From Paraburkholderia aspalathi (GTDB taxonomy: Bacteria > Pseudomonadota > Gammaproteobacteria > Burkholderiales > Burkholderiaceae): a stretch of 64,000 nt of DNA. The position numbers and the translations under genes were made by a program. Location of the stretch: NCBI RefSeq assembly GCF_900116445.1, contig NZ_FPBH01000002.1:186001-250000 (forward strand). The letters are read 5' to 3'. Under the pieces are notes generated by a model that searched no databases, was not told the DNA's origin, and saw nothing but the letters and a program-made list of their open reading frames with translations. Below, piece after piece: positions 28,853 through 36,791 of the stretch; position 1 is the stretch's first letter, and each line of letters opens with the position of its first letter.

Positions 28853-29228
28853 GAGCAGGAGAGGACGATGACGACGACGTGTTTCGAACACGCGCTTCAA
28901 GTAGCCGTATGCGCTGCACGTTTGACGTGGGTTGCCACGGATGCTGGCCGTGATGCTGACAGAAAACCGGCGATTGCGCGAACCCTTGCAAGGCGGCGAA
29001 ACGGGCGGCCTATCGCACGATTCGCTCGCAACGCCCGGCACGCGGCACTCTGTGACTTTTGAGCATACACGGCGGCTCGCACGAAACGTATTCGACCGGT
29101 CATGCGGCACGCATCAAGCTGCTTGTCATACCCGAGTCATACATGATTTTGCGCATTGGCAATGCGTTCGTTTGAAACTGTTCCCGTGGGGGAACAGCAG
29201 AACGAAAAACGACGCGCCGCTAGCCGAA
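28853..29228. other. Intergenic region, no gene seen
   Basis: These 376 bases separate two minus-strand genes. They presumably hold the terminator of the GlxA-type regulator gene and the promoter of the secreted-protein gene, but I find no convincing hairpin, operator or small gene. Confidence 0.4.
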
Positions 29229-30197
29229 TCACTGCACCCCGGCCTGCACCCCGAACTTCTTACGATACGCGCCTGGGCTCGTCAACGCGATACGCCGGAA
29301 ATGCCGCCGCAGCGATTCTTCGGAGCCGAAGCCTGCCAGCTCGGCCACACGCGCCATCGGCAACGGGGTCGGCGCCTCAAGCAGTTCCCGCGCGATCGAC
29401 ACGCGTTCACGCACCAGCCATTCGTAGGGCGCCATGCCCGTCGCGTCGTGGAACTGCCGCTGCAGCGTACGCGGGCTCATCGCCGCCCGTTCGGCCAGCG
29501 AGCGCAACGTGTGCGGCAACGCAGGATGGCGGCGCACCCAGTCCATCAGCTTCGCGAGGCGGCCGCCTTCATCTTGCGGCATCGGCCGCGGCACGAACTG
29601 CGCCTGGCCGCCCTCTCGATGCGGCGGCACCACGAGACGCTGCGCGACCCGATTGGCGATCGCGCTGCCATGATCTCGCCGCACCAGATGCAGCAGCATG
29701 TCGAGCCCGGCCGCCGATCCCGCCGAGGTGATGATCTGCCCTTCGTCGACATACAACGCATCCGGCTGAACGCGCAATTGCGGATAGCGCTGCTGCAATT
29801 TGTCGGCGTAGCGCCAGTGTGTCGTGACGGTCTTGCCGTCGAGCACACCCGCAGCGGCCAGCACGAACACACCGGAGCAGATCGAGCAAAGGCGCGCGCC
29901 GCGTTCGTAGGCGGCGCGAATTTTTTTCAGCAGTGGTTCCGGCGGCAATTCGTCGGCATCGCGCCAGCCGGGAATCACGATCGTGTCAGCGCGATCCAGC
30001 AGCCTGAGCGTGTACGGCGCGGCGACGGTGATGCCGCCAGCCGCGCGAATCGGACCGGGTTCGCTCGCGCATACCGCGAAGCGATACCAGTCCACGCCGA
30101 GTTCAGGACGCTCGAGCGCGAACAGTTCGGTCACACAGCCGAATTCGAAGGTACAGAGCCGGTCATAGGCCAGCGCGACGACAAGATGATTGTGCAT
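29229..30197 (-). CDS. GlxA-type transcriptional regulator (DJ-1/PfpI plus AraC domains)
   Basis: The 322-residue protein has an N-terminal DJ-1/PfpI-like domain (about 1-190), with the nucleophile-elbow region ARLCSICSGVFVLAAAGVLDGK and a cysteine at the usual position. A C-terminal AraC double helix-turn-helix follows (AERAAMSPRTLQRQFHDATG and VAELAGFGSEESLRRHFRRI). In this family the first domain senses small molecules rather than acting as a peptidase. The gene is divergent from the rhodanese gene 123 bases away, which may be a target. Effector unknown. Confidence 0.92.
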   Translation of the reverse strand: MHNHLVVALAYDRLCTFEFGCVTELFALERPELGVDWYRFAVCASEPGPIRAAGGITVAAPYTLRLLDRADTIVIPGWRDADELPPEPLLKKIRAAYERGARLCSICSGVFVLAAAGVLDGKTVTTHWRYADKLQQRYPQLRVQPDALYVDEGQIITSAGSAAGLDMLLHLVRRDHGSAIANRVAQRLVVPPHREGGQAQFVPRPMPQDEGGRLAKLMDWVRRHPALPHTLRSLAERAAMSPRTLQRQFHDATGMAPYEWLVRERVSIARELLEAPTPLPMARVAELAGFGSEESLRRHFRRIALTSPGAYRKKFGVQAGVQ

Positions 30198-30320
30198 GGC
30201 GTGATGTTACCGGAGATTGACGATTGCGCCACTTACCCGGCGCGTGGGGTATCGCGACAATGAAGGCTCGAGAATCGCTTCGCCAGACAATCACGCTCAC
30301 TGCCCAACCGGAACCTCGCC

Positions 30321-30752
30321 ATGCCGATGCTCAACACCCTCACCGCTCACAACTCCGTTACCGCCATCCCTGCCGCCGATAGCGCCGCCGCCCTTGCCCA
30401 CTTCCAGGCGTCGCTGCAATTCGAAACCGACTGTTCGGACGTGTCCGCGGCACTCGCGAGCGGCACGCCCGGCTTCGTGCTGCTCGACGTGCGCAGCCCG
30501 GCGCTGTTCGAACAGGGCCACGTGCCGGGTGCGCTGAACCTGCCGCACGGAAAAATCGTGGCGTCGAAGCTCGCCGAGTACCCACAAGACACACTGTTCG
30601 TCACCTACTGCGCAGGCCCACACTGCAACGGCGCCGCACGCGGCGCACTGCGTCTCGCGCAGCTGGGACGCCCCGTCAAACTGATGATCGGCGGCATTAC
30701 GGGCTGGCTCGACGAAGGATTAACCCTGGTACACATCACGCCAGCCGTGTGA
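30321..30752 (+). CDS. Rhodanese-domain sulfurtransferase
   Basis: The 143-residue single-domain protein has GFVLLDVRSPALFEQGHVPGALNLPHGKI and the active-site loop VTYCAGPHCNGAARGALRLA with the persulfide Cys in TYCAGPHC. The sequence ends with GGITGWLDEGL. Such proteins move sulfane sulfur to thiol acceptors. No signal peptide is seen. It lies divergent from the GlxA-type regulator, a pairing suggestive of control by that protein. Confidence 0.9.
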   Translation: MPMLNTLTAHNSVTAIPAADSAAALAHFQASLQFETDCSDVSAALASGTPGFVLLDVRSPALFEQGHVPGALNLPHGKIVASKLAEYPQDTLFVTYCAGPHCNGAARGALRLAQLGRPVKLMIGGITGWLDEGLTLVHITPAV

Positions 30753-30852
30753 TGCTCAAACCCCATGACTAACATATTGAAAATCAATTAAATAAACGCC
30801 ACCAACTGTCGATAACAAGTTCAGCCGCTTCCCTCTCGCGGTTGGACTTAAC

Positions 30853-32922
30853 ATGCAGAGCTCATACAATTTTTGGCTGGTCGGATTCTCGTTCGTCGTC
30901 GCGACGCTGGCGTCGTACACGGCGCTCGATCTGACGGGCCGTATCTTCCTGTTGGCGTCGGCCAGTTTGCGGCACGCGTGGCGTCTCGGCGGCGCCGCCG
31001 CGCTCGGTGTCGGCATCTGGTCGATGCACTTCGTCGCCATGCTCGCCTTCTCGCTGCCGATTCCGCTCGGCTACGATTTCGCGACCACGGCTTATTCGCT
31101 CGGACTCGCGATCGGCGCGTCGTATCTGGCGCTGGTCGTGACGACCCACGCGCGGCTCACGCTGCTTCGGCTCGTGGCCGGCGGCGTGCTGATGGGCTTC
31201 GGCATTGCCGGCATGCACTACACCGGCATGGCGGCGATGCAAATGGAGCCGGGCATCCACTATCAGCCGGCCTGGTTCGCCGGCTCGCTGGCGATCGCGA
31301 TCGGCGCCTCGACCGCCGCGCTGTGGATAGCTCGCGCACTCAGTAACGATGATGAACTCCACGTTTTGCGCAAACGTTTCATTGCGGCGCTGGTGATGGG
31401 CGTCGCGATCAGCGGCATGCACTACGCCGGCATGGCGGCCGCGGAGTTTCCGCCCGGCGCCATCTGCGGCGCGGCCAAGGGCGTGAACGCCGCATGGCTC
31501 GCGACTTCGGTGATCCTGTTCACGTTTGCGATTCTGATCGTCACGCTAATACTGTCGCGTTTCGATGCGCGCACCAGCTTTCTGGTCGGCGCAGTCTCAA
31601 AGCTGAACGGACAGATCGTGCGGCTCGCCACGCTCGACACGCTGACGGGCCTGCCCAACCGCAGCACGCTCACCGAACGCATCGACCGCGCCATTCATAG
31701 CGCGCGCCGGCAGCGTTCGCTGTTCGCCATCCTGTTCATGGATCTGGACGGCTTCAAGACCATCAACGATTCACTTGGTCACTCGGCAGGCGACGAAGTG
31801 CTGTCCGCATTCGCCCAGCGCCTGCTGCTGTGTGTGCGAGAGAGCGACACCGTCGCGCGTCTCGGCGGCGACGAGTTCGTCGTGCTGTCCGAGAACCTGG
31901 CGTCACGGGAAGACGCCGGCACGATGGCCGAAGGCGTGCTCGAACGGATGCGCCAGGGCGTATGGACCGATTCGCAGCCGCTTCAGGTGATGCCGAGCAT
32001 CGGCATCGCGCTCTTTCCCTACGACGGCGATAGCGTCGACACGCTGCTCAAGCATGCCGACGCCGCCATGTACGAAGCCAAGCGCGCGGGCCGCAGCACC
32101 TATCGCTTCTTTGAACAAAGCATGAACGAAGCCGCGACGCGCACGCTGCAAATTCAAAGCGCGCTGCACGAGGCGCTCACCGCCGGCCATTTCTCACTGC
32201 ACTTCCAGCCGAAGTTCCACGGCAGCGGCGACTCGCTGGCCGGTGCCGAAGCGCTCATCCGCCTGAATCATCCGCAACTCGGCGCACTGGCGCCGCTCGA
32301 GTTCATTCCGATTGCCGAGCGCTCGGGTCAGATCGTCCAGATCGGCTATTGGGTGCTGCGCGAGACGTGCCGGCAGATTCGCCGCTGGGTCGACCAGGGC
32401 CTGCCCTCGATGAAAGTGGCGATCAATCTGTCGCCGCGCCAGTTGTCGCAACCGGACCTCGTCGCGACGATGCTCGAGATCGTGCAAGCCGAAGGCGTGC
32501 AATGCGGGCAGATCATGTTCGAGATCACCGAAACCGTCGCCATGCAGGACGCGCAGAAAACCATCGAGATGATCCGCGCGTTCCAGGCAAGCGGCTTTGA
32601 AATCGCCATCGACGATTTCGGCACCGGCTATTCGAGCCTCGCCTATCTGCAACGCTTTCGCGTCAAGCAGTTGAAGATCGACCGCTTCTTCACCAACGGG
32701 CTCGACGAGCACGGACCGGAAGGCAGCGCGATCGTTTCCGCGATCATTGCGCTCGCTCACTCGCTGGAAATGGACGTGGTGGCCGAAGGCGTCGAAACCG
32801 AGTCGCAGCTCGACATGCTCAAGTCGATGATGTGCGATGAGATGCAGGGCTTCCTGCTAGGCAAGCCGCTCACCGCCGAGGACTTCGGCGATCTGCTGCG
32901 GGCAAGAATGGTGGCCGCATGA
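30853..32922 (+). CDS. MHYT-GGDEF-EAL cyclic-di-GMP enzyme
   Basis: The 689-residue protein starts with seven membrane helices of the MHYT sensor type, with the motif repeated in SMHFVAML, GMHYTGMAAM and GMHYAGMAA; this domain may bind copper or sense a gas. A GGDEF domain follows (about residues 260-420) with intact ARLGGDEFVVLSE and an inhibitory I-site RESD five residues before GGDEF. The EAL domain (about 430-689) has AEALIRL, INLSPRQL, FEITE, IDDFGTGYSS, LKIDRFF and VAEGVETESQ, so both synthase and phosphodiesterase sites look complete. It controls the second messenger cyclic-di-GMP, affecting motility and biofilm. Confidence 0.95.
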   Translation: MQSSYNFWLVGFSFVVATLASYTALDLTGRIFLLASASLRHAWRLGGAAALGVGIWSMHFVAMLAFSLPIPLGYDFATTAYSLGLAIGASYLALVVTTHARLTLLRLVAGGVLMGFGIAGMHYTGMAAMQMEPGIHYQPAWFAGSLAIAIGASTAALWIARALSNDDELHVLRKRFIAALVMGVAISGMHYAGMAAAEFPPGAICGAAKGVNAAWLATSVILFTFAILIVTLILSRFDARTSFLVGAVSKLNGQIVRLATLDTLTGLPNRSTLTERIDRAIHSARRQRSLFAILFMDLDGFKTINDSLGHSAGDEVLSAFAQRLLLCVRESDTVARLGGDEFVVLSENLASREDAGTMAEGVLERMRQGVWTDSQPLQVMPSIGIALFPYDGDSVDTLLKHADAAMYEAKRAGRSTYRFFEQSMNEAATRTLQIQSALHEALTAGHFSLHFQPKFHGSGDSLAGAEALIRLNHPQLGALAPLEFIPIAERSGQIVQIGYWVLRETCRQIRRWVDQGLPSMKVAINLSPRQLSQPDLVATMLEIVQAEGVQCGQIMFEITETVAMQDAQKTIEMIRAFQASGFEIAIDDFGTGYSSLAYLQRFRVKQLKIDRFFTNGLDEHGPEGSAIVSAIIALAHSLEMDVVAEGVETESQLDMLKSMMCDEMQGFLLGKPLTAEDFGDLLRARMVAA

Positions 32923-33044
32923 ACATCCTGATCTGTTTGAAAGACGTGTACCTTTGCGACCCGGTTCGCCTATCATGGCGCGCCCGCTGCGTCGCCTCGT
33001 TTTACCTATAAGCAGGAACAAACAGATTGGTTGCTGGAGACTTC

Positions 33045-33851
33045 ATGAAAATTGACGTAGCGACGTTCCAAACGGTGTGGCTGATCACGTTCCTGTGCAG
33101 CGCCCTCATCACGACAGCGCTTTCGCGTATGTTCGCGCAGGTGGGCGCCTTCCGCTTCTGGGCCGTCGGTTTTTATCTGCTTGCCACCGCCACGGCATGC
33201 TTCACGTTGCACAAGATCTGGCCTAGCGATTTGCTGTTGCTGGCCACCGCCACGCTGGCGTTGCAAAGCCGCATTCTGATCTGGACGGGCACGCGTGACC
33301 TGTTCGGTGCATCGGCGCCGTGGCGCGCCGGCCTCGCCGTCACTGCCGTGTTCTGCGTGCTGTATGGGAGCGTGCTGGCATTGAATGCACCGCTGGCGGT
33401 CCGCGCTAGCCTGCTGGCGCTGTTTTTTGCGCCGTGCCGCGCGGCGACGCTGTATGAGGTCTACCGGCGGCGCCGTCCGCAACTTGGGGCAGCTCGTATG
33501 CTGGTGGCGATAGGCAGCGGTATCGCGACGCTCAATGCCATCGTGCCGCTCGTGCTCGTGTTGCTCGACCGCTCCAACATGACGCTGCTGTACGGCAATC
33601 CTCGCACCACCTCGGCGCTTTATGCTGTCGTGTTTGCAGGCGATCTGCTGCTGAGCATCGGCCTGATCGTGCTGGCCCTGCATCATCTGATCGTCGAGCG
33701 CGACATGCTCGCCACGCTCGACCGCGGTGCGCTGGAGCGTCTCGCCGAGTCACGGGAAATGCGCGGACTACACGAATCGCGAACGCAGCGCGGCGACGTA
33801 CTCGGCCACGACACGTCCACGCAACGCCGGTCGCTGCCGGGGACTGTTTGA
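33045..33851 (+). CDS. Membrane protein resembling a diguanylate cyclase sensor without its GGDEF domain
   Basis: With the ATG at 33045 (GGAG eight bases before) the protein has 268 residues: about seven membrane helices up to residue 225, then LIVERDMLATLDRGALERLA and a polar tail. In many cyclases such a membrane module is followed by ATLDxLTGxxNRR at the start of GGDEF; here ATLDRGALERL looks like the worn beginning of that domain, after which the frame ends within 45 residues. No GGDEF is found in any frame before the next gene. It follows the MHYT-GGDEF-EAL gene on the same strand, 122 bases away. It may be a relic or a sensor acting through a partner. Confidence 0.7.
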   Translation: MKIDVATFQTVWLITFLCSALITTALSRMFAQVGAFRFWAVGFYLLATATACFTLHKIWPSDLLLLATATLALQSRILIWTGTRDLFGASAPWRAGLAVTAVFCVLYGSVLALNAPLAVRASLLALFFAPCRAATLYEVYRRRRPQLGAARMLVAIGSGIATLNAIVPLVLVLLDRSNMTLLYGNPRTTSALYAVVFAGDLLLSIGLIVLALHHLIVERDMLATLDRGALERLAESREMRGLHESRTQRGDVLGHDTSTQRRSLPGTV

Positions 33852-33934
33852 CGCTGCGCGGGGCTGCTTCGCCTGGCATCACGAACCATCATCTCAAATA
33901 CAGATGGCCCGAAGCGAATCCGCACTCAAGCCAG

Positions 33935-34855
33935 CTATGCCGCTGCGTGCGTCTCTATCCGATCAAACCCTTCCAGCTCCCTGAGCCGCGCGACCAGCGC
34001 ATCACCGGCACGCGTCATCGGCATGCGCAACTCGTCGCGTATCAGACCTTGCGCGGCGAGCAGAGCCTTCACCGGTGCCGGATTTGGTTCGGCAAACAAC
34101 GCCTGGATCAGCGGCGCGAGCTCATGAAAAATACGCCGTCCTTCGTCGAGCCGTCCTGCTGACAGCGCACGATACAGCGCGACGAACCGTTCCGGCCGCA
34201 GATGCGCCGAGGCCGCGATCGCCCCGCTCCCACCCAGACACAACGTGTTGAAAATATTGATGTCCTCGCCGGTCAGCACCTGCAAGCGCCCGTCGCGAAT
34301 CAGCGCGAGCGTGGTGTCGAGCGAACCGGCGCAATCCTTCACCGCCTGAATCCGCGGATGCGCGGCGAGCGTCAGCAGCGTGTCGAGTTCGAGCCGCACG
34401 CCGGTTCGATAAGGAATGTCGTACAGCACGACGGGCTTGTCGCTCGCATCGGCAAGCGCCGTGAAATGCCCGACGATGCCCGCTTGCGAAGGTCGGATGT
34501 AATACGGCGCGGCCATCAGCACACCGGCGATCGGCAGCGCGTTCAGTTGCTCGATACGCTCCTTCATGCTCGCCGTGTGATTGCCCGACACGCCGACCAG
34601 CACCGGCAGCGCTCGTACGTCCGCGCCGTGAGTGCTGTGAGCGGCGGCTCGCGCTTCGTCGAGAATCGTCGCCAGCACGGCGTCCTGTTCGGCGTCGTCG
34701 AGCGCGGCCGGTTCGCCGGTGGTGCCGAGCGCGACCAGCCCGGCGATGCCCGCGTCGGCATAGCGGCGCACCAGCGCGCGCAACGCGGCGTGATCCACTT
34801 CGCCATCGGCGAACGGTGTAATGAGCGGAACCCAGATACCCGAAAAAATAGACAT
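33935..34855 (-). CDS. DapA-family aldolase/synthase paralogue
   Basis: The 306-residue protein starts at the ATG at 34855, before SIFSGIWVPLITPFADGEVD. It has the family motifs LVALGTTGEPAAL, the catalytic Tyr in VLYDIPYRTG and the Schiff-base lysine in IQAVKDCAGSL. The pyruvate-binding fold is complete. The family includes 4-hydroxy-tetrahydrodipicolinate synthase and several sugar-acid lyases. YDIPYRTG differs from the usual YNxPxRTG, and Burkholderia normally carries another DapA elsewhere, so a paralogue with a different aldehyde substrate is possible. It is divergent from an aspartate carbamoyltransferase gene. Its leader can form a long stem (34935-34982). Confidence 0.87.
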   Translation of the reverse strand: MSIFSGIWVPLITPFADGEVDHAALRALVRRYADAGIAGLVALGTTGEPAALDDAEQDAVLATILDEARAAAHSTHGADVRALPVLVGVSGNHTASMKERIEQLNALPIAGVLMAAPYYIRPSQAGIVGHFTALADASDKPVVLYDIPYRTGVRLELDTLLTLAAHPRIQAVKDCAGSLDTTLALIRDGRLQVLTGEDINIFNTLCLGGSGAIAASAHLRPERFVALYRALSAGRLDEGRRIFHELAPLIQALFAEPNPAPVKALLAAQGLIRDELRMPMTRAGDALVARLRELEGFDRIETHAAA

Positions 34856-34934
34856 GTCTTTACCTCGATGACGACCGTATCGATTCCGATCAGTGGTGCG
34901 AGGGAGGAAAAACAGGGAATGCCGCAGGGGGCGT

Positions 34935-34986
34935 TGACCGGCTGTTCCGTCGCAACATCTGACGGAACAGCGGCTCCGGTCAGATG
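34935..34986 (-). promoter_or_regulatory. Structured, possibly bistable leader upstream of the DapA paralogue
   Basis: GCTGTTCCGTC (34941-34951) pairs perfectly with GACGGAACAGC (34961-34971), and TGACCG (34935-34940) with CGGTCA (34977-34982), making a 17-bp stem with one bulge. A competing 8-bp pairing, CATCTGAC (34956-34963) with GTCAGATG (34979-34986), shares bases with the first. If transcribed as the minus-strand leader, the two forms are mutually exclusive, the pattern of an attenuator or switch. It may instead be a DNA operator. Confidence 0.5.
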
Positions 34987-35185
34987 AGCGGCTGTTTTTT
35001 GGCTTTGGCGTTAACGCTCGGGAAACCCGCGCGTGCGACCACGACGCTCGCAAAAGCGAGACGGGCGATGGTTGACGGACGGAGTCGGAGCGTTTGGCCG
35101 GAATGCATGACACGCAGTGTAACCGCGTCCGGAGCGAGTTTGCAAAGGGGGCGGCCAAACGGATTGGCCAAACTCGCAAAATTGC

Positions 35186-35225
35186 TTGACTTCTGCGACA
35201 GGGAAACTAATATACGCACCGCGTA
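35186..35225 (+). promoter_or_regulatory. Sigma-70-like promoter with TACGC-N3-GCGTA palindrome
   Basis: TTGACT (35186-35191) and TAATAT (35208-35213) are spaced by 16 bases and look like -35 and -10 elements. TACGCACCGCGTA (35213-35225), an inverted repeat with 5-bp arms, begins at the end of the -10, so a bound protein would block initiation. The same TACGC-N3-GCGTA pattern occurs again inside the gene at 35473-35485. Confidence 0.6.
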
Positions 35226-35263
35226 CATATCCGGTTCGCAGCCCTTTCCCGACAGGTGCCCGC

Positions 35264-36556
35264 ATGAGCGTCCCACAACAAGCTTTCCTGCGCGACGCGA
35301 TGCGTCGCATGAACATGACCCGCGAGACGTTCGCGAGCCGTATCGGCGTGTCACGCCGTGCGCTGGACACATGGCTCTTGCCGGACGATTCGCAGGAATC
35401 GCGGGCCATGCCGGAGATCGTGGAGCGTTTCGTGTCGGAAATCGTGGTGCATGGCGAGCCGGGTGAAAACTATACGCAAAGCGTAGACTCGCAGTCGCTG
35501 GCGAGCCAGATGCTGTTCGAGGGCAAGCCGCAACTGCTATCGGTCGACCAGTTCTCGCGCGACTCGGTCGAAGCGCTGTTTCGCGTCGCCGACATCATGC
35601 AGCCGATCGCGCGGCGCCGGAAAATCTCCCGCGTGCTCGAAGGCGCGGTGCTCGGCAATCTGTTTTTCGAAGCCAGCACACGGACCCGCGTGAGCTTCGG
35701 CGCGGCCTTCTGCCGGCTCGGCGGCTCGGTGTGCGACACCACCGGCTTCACGTTTTCGTCGATGGCCAAGGGCGAGTCGATCTACGACACCAGCCGCGTG
35801 ATGAGCGGCTATGTGGATGCGCTGGTGATCCGCCATCCGGAGCAAGGCTCGGTGGCCGAATTCGCGCGCGCAACCAATGTGCCGGTAATCAACGGCGGCG
35901 ACGGCCCGGGCGAGCATCCGAGCCAGGCGCTGCTTGACCTGTACACGATCCAGCGCGAGTTCTCGCGGTTGGGCAAGATCGTCGACGGCGCACATATTGC
36001 GCTCGTCGGCGACCTGAAATATGGGCGCACGGTGCATTCGCTGGTCAAGCTGCTGGCACTGTATCGCGGCATCAAGTTCACGCTGATCTCGCCGCCCATG
36101 CTCGAAATGCCGAGCTACATCATCGAGCAGATTTCGCGCAACGATCATGTGATCGAGCAAACCCACGATCTGCCCGCCGGGCTGCGCGGCGCCGACGTGG
36201 TGTACGCCACGCGCATCCAGAAAGAGCGCTTCACCGACGAATCTTTCGAAGGCTATACGCCGGACTTCCAGATCAATCAGGCGCTGATGGACAGCGTGTG
36301 CGGTCCCGACACGCTGATCATGCACCCGCTGCCGCGCGACAGCCGGCCTGGCGCGAACGATCTGAGCGTCGATCTGAATCACGATTCGCGTCTAGCGATT
36401 TTCCGCCAGACCGATAACGGCATCCCGGTGCGGATGGCGATTTTCGCGGTGCTGCTGGGCGTCGAAAAGCTGGTTCAGCATTCGATGCGCGACGCCGCAT
36501 GGCGCCCGCCGGTTTATCTCGGTCCGGACGACGCGGTGTTTCACGGCATCGATTGA
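35264..36556 (+). CDS. Aspartate carbamoyltransferase with N-terminal helix-turn-helix domain
   Basis: The ATG at 35264 gives 430 residues, against about 310-340 for usual catalytic chains. The extra N-terminal part reads as a helix-turn-helix of XRE type (MNMTRETFASRIGVSRRALD, then TWLLPDDSQESRAMPEIVER). From about residue 85 the ATCase fold is complete: carbamoyl-phosphate loop FFEASTRTRVSFGAAF, SSMAKGESIYDTS, GDGPGEHPSQALLDLYT, VGDLKYGRTVHSLVK, ATRIQKERF and HPLPR, covering the residues that bind aspartate in the E. coli enzyme. It should make N-carbamoyl-aspartate for pyrimidines. The added domain suggests DNA binding, perhaps at the palindromes in its own promoter and gene. It is followed by a terminator-like hairpin. 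Confidence 0.88.
   Translation: MSVPQQAFLRDAMRRMNMTRETFASRIGVSRRALDTWLLPDDSQESRAMPEIVERFVSEIVVHGEPGENYTQSVDSQSLASQMLFEGKPQLLSVDQFSRDSVEALFRVADIMQPIARRRKISRVLEGAVLGNLFFEASTRTRVSFGAAFCRLGGSVCDTTGFTFSSMAKGESIYDTSRVMSGYVDALVIRHPEQGSVAEFARATNVPVINGGDGPGEHPSQALLDLYTIQREFSRLGKIVDGAHIALVGDLKYGRTVHSLVKLLALYRGIKFTLISPPMLEMPSYIIEQISRNDHVIEQTHDLPAGLRGADVVYATRIQKERFTDESFEGYTPDFQINQALMDSVCGPDTLIMHPLPRDSRPGANDLSVDLNHDSRLAIFRQTDNGIPVRMAIFAVLLGVEKLVQHSMRDAAWRPPVYLGPDDAVFHGID
35473..35485. promoter_or_regulatory. Second TACGC-N3-GCGTA palindrome, inside the ATCase gene
   Basis: TACGCAAAGCGTA repeats the 5-bp arms of the promoter palindrome exactly, with the same 3-base spacing, 260 bases downstream. The position within the coding region (about codon 70) would suit a looping or roadblock operator. 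Confidence 0.4.
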
Positions 36557-36577
36557 TCAGGATTCGAGATTGAAAAG

Positions 36578-36609
36578 ACGGCCTTGCGGATCGCCCGCAA
36601 GGCCGTTTC
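36578..36609 (+). terminator. Hairpin terminator after the ATCase gene
   Basis: ACGGCCTTGCGG (36578-36589) and CCGCAAGGCCGT (36595-36606) form a perfect 12-bp stem with a five-base loop, followed by a short TTCT. It lies 22 bases after the stop. The T run is short, so termination may be partial. Confidence 0.7.
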
Positions 36610-36791
36610 TGCATCCGCAATTTATATCTTCAGTACCCACTCGATTAAATCCGGACTAGACTGAACTCGTTAGTCCTCCCCTCAACCGCAACATCAACAG
36701 TGTCAGTCGCCTTTAAAGAAGTCGCTTATTGCAGTGCGTCACAGATCGATTCGATCTCGGATTCACCCACATACGAACAGGACGACTCATC

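Larger units (their letters stand above)
34856..35263. other. Divergent intergenic region, DapA paralogue and HTH-ATCase
   Basis: This 408-base stretch contains the structured leader at 34935-34986 toward the minus-strand gene, and the promoter with palindrome at 35186-35225 toward the plus-strand gene. The part 35000-35180 has no credible gene or clear motif. Confidence 0.55.
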
